Notes under the pieces: generated by a model
What the model was told of the DNA's origin: nothing
Database searches by the model: none
The model's input: the letters and a program-made list of their open reading frames with translations, nothing else
Position numbers and translations under genes: made by a program
DNA from: Rosa chinensis
Taxonomy: Eukaryota > Streptophyta > Magnoliopsida > Rosales > Rosaceae
DNA: 64,000 nt
Direction: 5' to 3'
Assembly (NCBI RefSeq): GCF_002994745.2
Contig: NC_037092.1
Location: 77,571,824-77,635,823, forward strand
Shown: piece by piece, positions 56,141 through 64,000 of the stretch
Layout: each line of letters opens with the position of its first letter
How positions within the stretch are numbered: position 1 is the stretch's first letter

Positions 56141-57297
56141 GGCCCCTAGTATTAGGCCCATTATTTTGTACTAACAAAAGCAGTATTAATATTAGTTATC
56201 TATTTAGCCCATTCACTTCGTTTTTGTGTGCACTTAATTCTGCCTCATCTGTTCATTAAACCGTTTCGAAAAGATAATCTCAAAAAGGGACGGTTGAAGA
56301 CGGTTCCGTTTCCCACGCGTCTTTAATTTCCTTCATTTTCGAGATCATGGCATTCAATTCTTATTGACGGCATTGAATCTGCTTCAACCGTCCATCAAAG
56401 GGCTAAGGCCACTGAGGTTGGCCTTATAAATACATGTACTTGGTGGAAGTGAGAATGCACGTAACCATGGCTTATCCAGAAATAACTTTGCGAGGCCTTA
56501 CTTCTTTTCCTTCTCTTTCTGAAATCTTCCCATCATAATCTCTCTCTCAGCCTCTAGATCTTAGGCTTTATGGCTCAATCTCAAGTCCTGGGTAGGCCTT
56601 ATGGCCTAATCTCAGGTCCAGCCGCATGTCTTTGGCCTCAGAAAGTCTGGATGGGATTCACCAGTTTCAGTTAGGCTGAAGAACACGCGGCGCTCCTAAC
56701 GCGGGATACCACATTCTGGGGAGTCCTTCTCCTTAGGTTCCCTCGCGCAAAGCAAACCGAAGAAGGGTGGGAGGCCACCCAAGGCCGAACGCTCTTCTTC
56801 GGTGTGCTCCTAACGAGTTGAGGCAACTGGGTTGCGCTCTCCTCATGATGACCACCTTCATCCCAAAGGATAACCACCTGGAAGGGTTGCGATGGATTAT
56901 TTCCTTCCCTATCCTTGCAGTACAAATGATAGCAGTTGTAGCTCAGATCTGAGGACGGTGAATAGAGCTAGAGGAAGAGTGACCATCTCGCTGCCCCTCC
57001 TAGCAGAAAATCCAGAAACTCTTAGGAGATCTGAAGTCCAATGTTTCAGCCACTTTTGGCTTTGTAGTCTTGCAAATGTGACCTTCGCGAATGTACTTGT
57101 ATTGTTTTTTGCCACAAAGCCACTTTATGAATACTATCTTATTTCTTTCGCTACTTTTCATAATATAGTAAGGCCTCTGGTATAGGCCATGTTAAACGTG
57201 CTCAAACTCTTAACACTTACTATCAAAAGAATTGAAAATTTGCTCAAATAAATCTCTTAGATTTAAATGTAAAATTGTTGAAAAAATTAAAGAAAAA
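56141..57297 (+). other. Second plus-strand promoter-like unit of copy 2
   Basis: 56270-56480 holds AACCGTCCATCAAAGG, TTATAAATACATG (TATA-like, ~56424) and an ATG at 56468 opening a 23-codon frame. Then comes a body with 'cttaggctttatggc' words shared with copy 1 (21658). The end (CCACTTTTGGCTTTGTAG then CACTTTATGAATAC, 57050-57135) matches copy 1 at 22437-22500. No protein beyond the short frame is seen. It may be a non-coding transcript. Confidence 0.4.
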
Positions 57298-60200
57298 TTA
57301 AGTCAGAGAAAACAAGGCCGCGAATACAAGGCCTGAAGGCATAGACTGTTGCCCCCCTAGTCTTACTAGGTGAAGCGAATACATGAAAATGGGGCCACTG
57401 AAGAGGCCTAAGTGTAGGGGAGGATGCGAACATAGTAAGACTATGTTTGCCCCTTGTGATACAGGTGGATCGGGGGGGTCTTCAAATTCCCAGACACTTG
57501 GGTAATATTTTTTCAAGAACCTGTCATTGATTGGGTTGCGATGGAGGTCGCCGTCCATATCCTTAAGGTGAAAAGCTCTGCTATCGAGAATTCGGTGAAT
57601 CACAAAAGGTCCTTCCCAGCGCAGAGTTCATTGCCGCGACCGGTTAACTTTTCGCCAAACGACAATACTGCCTTCCAAACCAACTCAACTTCTTTGTAAT
57701 TGCAGCTGCGCGTCCATTTATCATAGGCGCGAGAAATGCGTTGCTTTTCCTTCACTAAGCAGTCCAAAGCCTCTAAGTGCTTCTAGCTAAGATTCTCGTG
57801 CTCCTGCCACATAGCCTAGACATAGTCCTCACCGATCAAATGATGTTGATCCTGCACGCGTAGGAACTGAACATTGAGCTCCAAAGGTAGAACTGCGTCA
57901 TGACCAAATATTAAAGCATAGGGTCTGGTGGTAGTAGGGTTTCGCTTGGAAGTGCGATAAGCCCATAGTGTCTCGTACAGTGTTTCGTGCCACTGGCGAG
58001 GGTTCTCAACAAGCATCTTCTTCAGTAAGGTGATGACAATCTTGTTACTAGCCTCCGCTTGACCGTTGGATTGAGCGTAATAGGGTGTGCTATGGATAAA
58101 CTGGATGCCCAATTCATCGACGAGTTTCTCTACGGCACCGCCCATGAATGCTGCCCCCCTGTCGGACACCAACACCTCAGGGATGCCAAACCTGCAAACA
58201 ATATTGTGAAAGATAAACTGGCGAATGGTGGCGCCGGAGGCCTCCTTCAAAGGTTCAGCCCTTACCCACTTCATGAAGAAGTCAATAGCGACGATGATAA
58301 ACTTGTGCTGGAGAGAAGAACGAGGATGAATCATTCCAATCAAGTCCAATGCCCAGTGTCGCACAGGCCAAGGTTTAATAATAGGCTGCATGGGGATATT
58401 AGGAACGTGCTGGACTGGTCCATGTGCCTGGCAATCTTGGCATCCTTTCGCAAACGCGATACAGTCCTTCAAAATACTAGGCCAAAAATACCCATGCCTC
58501 CGGATTAGCCAGTGCATCTTTGGACCCGCTTGATGGGCTCCACACATGCCGGCATATGCCTCTCGCATTAATCGCTTTGCTTCGCGACCATACACACATC
58601 AGAAGTCTATACCGTTTTCGCCACGTCGTCGCAGTTCATCACCTCGGAGGAAGTAATTTAGTGCAAGGAAACGGATCTTACTATCTGCAGTGGGATATGG
58701 CTGCTTGATGTAAGCGATCAAAGGTATACTCCAATCCACGTTAATAGGATCTAAGACAGCCACCGTTACATCATCAGGTGGGTCAGGCCGCACAAGCCAC
58801 GAAGGCAGCGTGCGTCGCTCAACCTTGAGAATTCTCTCGCGAACCCCATATTTCAAGGAAATGCTTGTAGCCAGCTGAGTGAGTTCATTTGCAGCAAAGT
58901 TATGCTCGCGAGGAATATGTTCTAAGTCCACGTCATCAAATTGGACCAAAAGCTCAAGAGCGCGCTTAAGATAGAAGGCGAGTAAATAGCTGACGCACCT
59001 GAACTTCTCGCGAAGCTGGTTGACCACTAGCAAAGAGTCACCGCGTACCTGGATGTCTCTGACTCCGAGTTCCAGCAACACTTCTAGGCCTATAATGAGG
59101 GCCTCATATTCTGCCTGGTTATTAGTGCACCGGAACTCCAACTAGAATGAATATGAAAAACGATCGCCTGTTAGGTTTTCCAGAACAACCCCTGCCCCCG
59201 CTAGCGTATCCGTGCGCGAACCATCGAAATATAGTACCTAGGGTTGCAGTGAGACAATGGCTTGATATAGCGCGGCGTACTCCGGTAAGCACGCCAAGTT
59301 AGGGCGATCTAAAGTTTCAGCGGCGACTTCTAAATCTCTCACTGCGGGGACGTCCAGCATAGGGTGGTGTGCTAGAAAATCTTCAATAGTTTGCCCTTTG
59401 ACTGCCTTTTGCGGGACATACTGTAGCCAGAATTCTGATAAGGCGAGCACCCACTTACCAATACGACCTCTCAAGATAGGGTGCAATAGCATATACTTGA
59501 CTAGATCGGTTTGAGCAATAATGCAAGTAGTAAAGGGTAACATGTAATGCCGCAACTTGCACGTTGAGAAGTATAATGTAAGACACAACTTTTCCATTGG
59601 AGTGTACCTTGTTTCGCAATCTATGAATGTCCTACTGAGGTAAAAAAATGGCATGCTCTACGCCCTCTTCATCGTCCTGAGCGAGTAGGCTGCCAATGGA
59701 AGCCTCAGCTGCTAAAATATACAACTTTAAAGGAAATCTAGCTCTGGGAGGAATGAGCACTAGCAGGCTCGCCAGATAGGCCTTGATTTTGTCGAAAGAC
59801 TCTTGATGTTTAGGTTCCCACACAAACTCATTTTGTCCCTGCAACTTCAGTAATGGGGAAAAGGGCTGGATTTTACCTGCAAAGTTAGAGATGAATAGTC
59901 GCAAGAAGTTAATCTTACCTAGCAGTCGCTGCAAGTTTGCGGGGGAGATGCGTTGATAACCGCGTTTGTCTTATTCTCAGGGACCTCGATGCCCCTTTGA
60001 TGGACAATGAATCCCAGGAAATCGCCTGCCTGAACCCCAAAGACGCACTTAGCGGGGTTTATCTTGAGCTTGTGTAGTCGCATGCGCTCGAAGACCTTTC
60101 TGAGATCTATGATATGATCCCCTCGCTTCCTAGATTTCACGACCACATCATCAATGTAGACCTCTAAGATCTTCCCCAGTAGGTCATGGAAGATCAGGTT

Positions 60201-61031
60201 CATGGCCCTCTGATACGTGGCCCCATCGTTCTTTAGTCCAAAAAGCATGACCATATATTCAAAAACGCCCGCGAATCCCGGGCAACGGAATGCGGTCTTG
60301 TGTCTATCCTCCTCCTCAACGGGAATCTGGTGGTACCCTGCGGTTCCGTCCATAAAGGACAACAACTCATGTCCTGCTACTGCATCTACCAACATATCCG
60401 CGACCGGCATGGGATAGACATCTTTAGGTGTAGCCATATTAAGGTCTCTATAATCCACGCAAACCCTCATCTTGCCATTCTTTTTGCGTACAGGCACTAT
60501 ATTGGACAGCCACTGATTATACTTGGCCAGCCTGATAATGTCTGACTTGTGCATTTTTTCAACTTCCTCTTTGACCAAAACTTAGGTCTCAGAGTTCATT
60601 CTTCGCGGCTCTTGCTTCACAGGCCTCTTGTCGAAGAGTATTGGTAGCTGATGGCATACCAAGTCTGGTGACAGGCCTGGCATGTCTTCGTATCTTTCCA
60701 CCATGCAATCCTTGTATTCTAGCAATAAGTCGATGAGCCTCTGTTTCTCGTTAGGCTCTAAATAAACGCTGATAGCCACTTCCATAGGCTCGTTGGTTGT
60801 TCCGAGATTGACCTTTTCAGTAGGGTCCCTAACCTTTGGAGGTGTATCGTCTAAAGCTGCTGGAGCAAGCTGAATCTCTTCTTCTTCATCTTCTTGGTCA
60901 TTGAACTCTTCATTAACAATCTCTAAGGTCGCAACTCGATCATAAGCCTCTTTTTCCACCAACTACGAGGATAGCCTTTCGTACAAAGAATGGAGGGCCT
61001 CTATCCCTTCTTCTAGAAGGTCGTAATCCAT
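57298..61031 (-). pseudogene. pol of gypsy copy 2: RT, two RNase H domains, integrase
   Basis: Starts at the ATG 61031-61029, which overlaps the gag-pro stop as TAATG. RT includes VPVRKKNGKMRVCVDYRDLN, the catalytic YIDD (60147-60158) and FLGFIVHQRGIEV. RNase H follows (59238-59934), then the archaeal-type RNase H (58599-59141: CTNNQAEYEALIIGLEVLLE, GDSLLVVNQL). The integrase has the zinc finger and the D,D,E core (IVAIDFFMKW, VSDRGAAFMG, NGQAEASNK; 57816-58595). The C-terminus lies in 57298-57603. Lesions: TAG in the linker near 60965, TAA at ~60580, a ~17 bp deletion at ~59930, and frame breaks between 57604 and 57815. It is uninterrupted by the CACTA insertion seen in copy 1. Confidence 0.88.
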
Positions 61032-62032
61032 TAATTACTTAAAGTATTGGGCACAGAGTGGTCGGGCCTTTCCAGGTCCTCATTTGCGAGTGTGAGCCCC
61101 CATTGTGCTAATTCCGAGGCCGTCACCCCTGCGGGGCGACCCTTATTTTCGATGCCACTGACCTACAATGGAGTGATTGGCTCCAAGTAGTACCTGGCAT
61201 CTACATAATTTGCAGAAATAAAGAATGGACGAGGATCAGCCTTGATCACCTTAGCCTTGTCAGTAACCCTGTTCCACATAATCAGTTCTTGATGGAGAGT
61301 AGACGGAACACAATAGCTCCGGTGAATCCAGTCTCGTCCTAAAATGGTGCTATAGGCTGCGTAACAGTCCGTCACAAAGAAAGCATAAACCCCATCTGCA
61401 TGGCCAACTTTGATATGTAGGAACAATAGGCCCAATGTCTTTGTTACAATCCCCGCAAAATTCTTAAGCGTGAGGGACGTAGACTGGATTTTCTCTTTCT
61501 TGAGTCCAAGCAGTTGCATGGTTCTTGTAGTAACGACATTAACCGCAGCTCCGGTATCGACCATTATCTTGCTAACCTTGGTACCGCCGATTTCCGCCGT
61601 GATATACAAAGGTCGCATGTGCTAAACCATAGCGGGTGTTGCTCTTGCAAATCTCATGAAGAACTCTTTGCTACTGGCCTCTTCAATGTCAAGGACAACT
61701 ACCTCTTCTATAGGTGTTGTTGCCACTGAGGTAATATGCAGAGGGTGATCATTCCCTTCCTCGGTTTCTGTACACTCCTGTGCGGCGACTGATAAAGCGT
61801 ATCTCGCGGGGAGTACATAAACCATGTTGCAGGAGGTTTCAACCACTTCTGTGTCATCCAAGTCGTCTTCAAGGTTAAGCTTGGGTTCAGCGACCGGTAT
61901 GTCAGTGTTGAATTGCCTAGCCACTAGGGCTACCAATGATTCGTCCACGAGGGGTGTCTTTTGTTCTTGGCCGTGTTCTGTTATCACGGTGCCTTGTCTT
62001 GGTAGGTCCGACTTTGGTTTATCTTTTGGGAC
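61031..62032 (-). pseudogene. Protease region of gag-pro, copy 2
   Basis: Aspartic protease with catalytic DTGA at 61547-61558 (SKIMVDTGAAVNVVTTRTM), ARYYLEPITPL, then TAG at 61163 where copy 1 has CAA (Gln), and a final TAA at 61031-61033. The acidic linker upstream (61622-61987) contains SCNMVYVLPARYALSV. Only single stops at 61163 and 61622 interrupt it. Confidence 0.83.
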
Positions 62033-64000
62033 CTACTTAGAGGGCGCGACCACTAGGCTTTGAACTTTTTTAAGTTTCCACTGCAAGCTATCTGAAGGCT
62101 TGTCTTTGCCCCCCCCCCCCCAAAATCTTCCAAAGACCGAAGATTTGGTCTCAGGTTCCTCGCGAAACAACCTGCGCCTGATACATGGTCGCCTAGTGGG
62201 TGAGCTTTCCTTCCTAGCTAGCGGTGGTATTCTTTCTTTAGTGATCCTGCAGAAAACACTGGGCCTAGAAGCCCCTGACTCCGAAGTTACTTGCTTCTGA
62301 AAGCTGCGGGGAGCCACCAAAGGCTTAGCAGCTAGTGCCTCCATTTCCCTCCGATATTGTTCAGGGGATTTGACCAGTTGGGCAGGCTTGATCAGTCCCT
62401 GATCCAGAGCCTCTAGTGTTCGCTTAGCCTCTCCAAACCTGCACTGCAACTTCCTCTTTTTGGAAGGGCTGATCTCTACTTCCTTCCCCTTCTCCCTGGT
62501 GTACCACTTGCCTTCCTTGATGGAAGAGGTCGAACAAGGTGAAATGTATGGCTTGGTCAGGATGTCTTTGTGTTTGTCCCTAGCCTTTCCCTCTTGGCTC
62601 TGTTCGGCTGCAGCCGCCTTCAATCTCTTGAACAAGTTGGAATCCTTTGGGGATGGTGGTGATTCCGTCTTGTCCCTTGCTTTTGGACTAGAGGGTTGAT
62701 AATTTCACGATAGCGAAGCCCACTTGATTGGCGAGAAAGAGCCAAAACGAAATGTCTGCTTGACCTCTTCATGGGAGACTTGGATGTCATATTCCTCCTT
62801 GCATCGCGAGTATAAGACCATTGTCAAAGCCTCGCTGACAGGTATGGCCTTCTTCTTTGCTGGGACCTCATCCATATCTTCTTCTAGACCCTTTGTAGTC
62901 AGGTCCAGGGTTGGTTTCCTCTGGTTCTTTTTGGTCCAATTACATCGATCATATTGACCCCGGTGTCAGGAAAAGGGTACAGGTCTACTAGTGCTGCCAC
63001 GGTCGCTGGAGCTTCCTTCTGCAAACTACCATTATTGACCATACCTGAATCTGATCCTTCAACTTCACACAGTCAGCTGTGTTATGATTCCATAGGTTGT
63101 GGAATTTGCAGTAATTTTTTCCTTTCAGCTGATCTGGTCGAGGGAATGGTCCAAAATCTGTCTTCACCATCTTCGCGGATATCACCTCATCTAAAATCTC
63201 ATGTGCCTTATTGGCATCATATATGTGTGTCGCGAACTCAGGTTTGGTGAAGGCTGCAGATTTGAGCTCGATAGGCTCCTTGGATATTTTCAACTGCTTG
63301 AAGGCTGAGTTCTTCCTTCCTGTCAGCTCAAACCCGGAGTCATCATTCTCCTTTTCATCATCTTCATCCTGGAAAACTTCTTCACCTTGATAATAAGGAT
63401 CATATGTGGTCGGCTGATAACTAAGGGCCACCACTGTACGATGTTTTCCAGGCATGTAGGTACCCTTAGACGCATTCTTTCTAGAGTCGGTTTCTCTGAG
63501 GAGATGCTCGAAGCTCCCCACCTCCGTGAAAAGCTCTCCCATTGATTGGATCATGTTGCCATGTTGCTTCTTACGCTGGCATGGCTCCAAGCCCTTGATT
63601 CCCAACTTGACCAATACTTTCTCAGGCAATACCATACTCAACATGGACTTCTGAATCTGAAAGGGTTGAAGATAAGCAACAACGGATTCGATGGGCTGTT
63701 GGGCCATCTGAGTGAGAGAAGCCAAGTCAACCTCAGGTTCAATAGCCCTGAAAGTTTCTCGAAAGAGTTTTTCCATTGCAGGCCAATCTGCTACTGATCC
63801 TGGTCGGAGTTTAGAAAACCATCTGAAAGCAGCACCTGAAAGAGGGGTGCCAAAAATCATGCACTTGAGTATGTCATCATTCTGATACTGGCCGCATTGC
63901 ACCCTAAACCTGGCCAGATGAGTCGCCGCATTCTCAGTATCCTCTCCTGAAAAAGTAGAAAATATGATATTTGTGTAGCCTCTGGGAAAAGGGCGCAAGC
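62033..64000 (-). pseudogene. gag region, copy 2 (5' end outside window)
   Basis: 62988-63998 is open and holds the gag domain (FSTFSGEDTENAATHLARF, SGAAFRWFSKLRPGSVADWP, DLASLTQMAQQPIESVVAYL) and the CCHC-like YCKFHNLWNHNTADC. A one-base deletion near 63040 (compared with copy 1) shifts the frame, and gag continues at 62033-62635 with SSIKEGKWYTREKGKEVEIS and a basic tail. The N-terminal coiled-coil part lies beyond the window. Confidence 0.85.

Larger units (their letters stand above)
51917..64000 (-). mobile_element. Ty3/gypsy retrotransposon copy 2, same family, truncated by window end
   Basis: Same orientation and gene order as copy 1: 3' LTR (51917-52600), antisense PMD gene on the plus strand, second promoter-like unit, then pol, pro and gag on the minus strand running off the window at 64000. 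Proteins are similar over their full length but clearly diverged, and the LTR is much shorter (684 against ~1220 bp) while keeping TGTTTGGCTCCA at the same end. No nested insertions. The WUS-like copy, the solo LTR and the CACTA element of copy 1 are absent, which gives clean empty-site comparisons. Confidence 0.9.

Overview
The window is plant nuclear DNA from a eudicot. It holds spliced genes with GT/AG introns, a plant CHX-type cation/H+ antiporter, a plant-type methyltransferase-like protein, and nested plant transposons of many classes. The overall flavour suggests Rosaceae, but that is an impression and not a demonstration. No tRNA, rRNA, CRISPR array or bacterial operon was seen.

Only two host genes look intact. 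A three-exon CHX antiporter lies on the minus strand (7892 to 4508, 792 aa, all exon joins in phase 0). A single-exon SAM-methyltransferase-like membrane protein lies on the minus strand (51526 to 50012, 504 aa). Almost everything else is mobile DNA.

Layout: 1-2507 is gene-free. 2508-4347 is a Mutator-like element with long TIRs and two internal minisatellites. 4508-7892 is the CHX gene. 8298-8459 plus 14286-14343 look like a Copia-type LTR split by a PIF/Harbinger element (8460-14285), which itself contains a hAT MITE, a 1.7 kb foldback element, a LINE tail and an apparent CAMTA exon fragment. 14344-36280 is a 22 kb Ty3/gypsy element of the Tat type (two RNase H domains) on the minus strand, with both LTRs. 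It carries a plus-strand (antisense) spliced plant-mobile-domain (PMD) gene and a WUSCHEL-like homeobox copy, and it is interrupted by a solo LTR and a CACTA element. 37223-45428 is an 8.2 kb hAT element holding a probable PPR gene fragment, two solo LTRs and a LINE. 46505-48884 is a second hAT element of the same family. 51917 to the window end is a second, diverged member of the same Ty3/gypsy family, in the same orientation and with the same antisense PMD gene.

The most interesting theme is the Ty3/gypsy family. Comparing its two copies shows a conserved bipartite design: gag-pro-pol on one strand, with an overlapping stop/start (TAATG) between pro and pol, and on the other strand a promoter-driven, multi-exon PMD plus coiled-coil gene followed by a second promoter-like unit. 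In copy 1 the second promoter module is duplicated, and a WUSCHEL-like coding sequence (homeodomain, WUS box, EAR-like tail) sits behind the duplicate. Both copies are decayed by nonsense and frameshift mutations. All assignments come from reading the sequence and from remembered family motifs; no database search was run.
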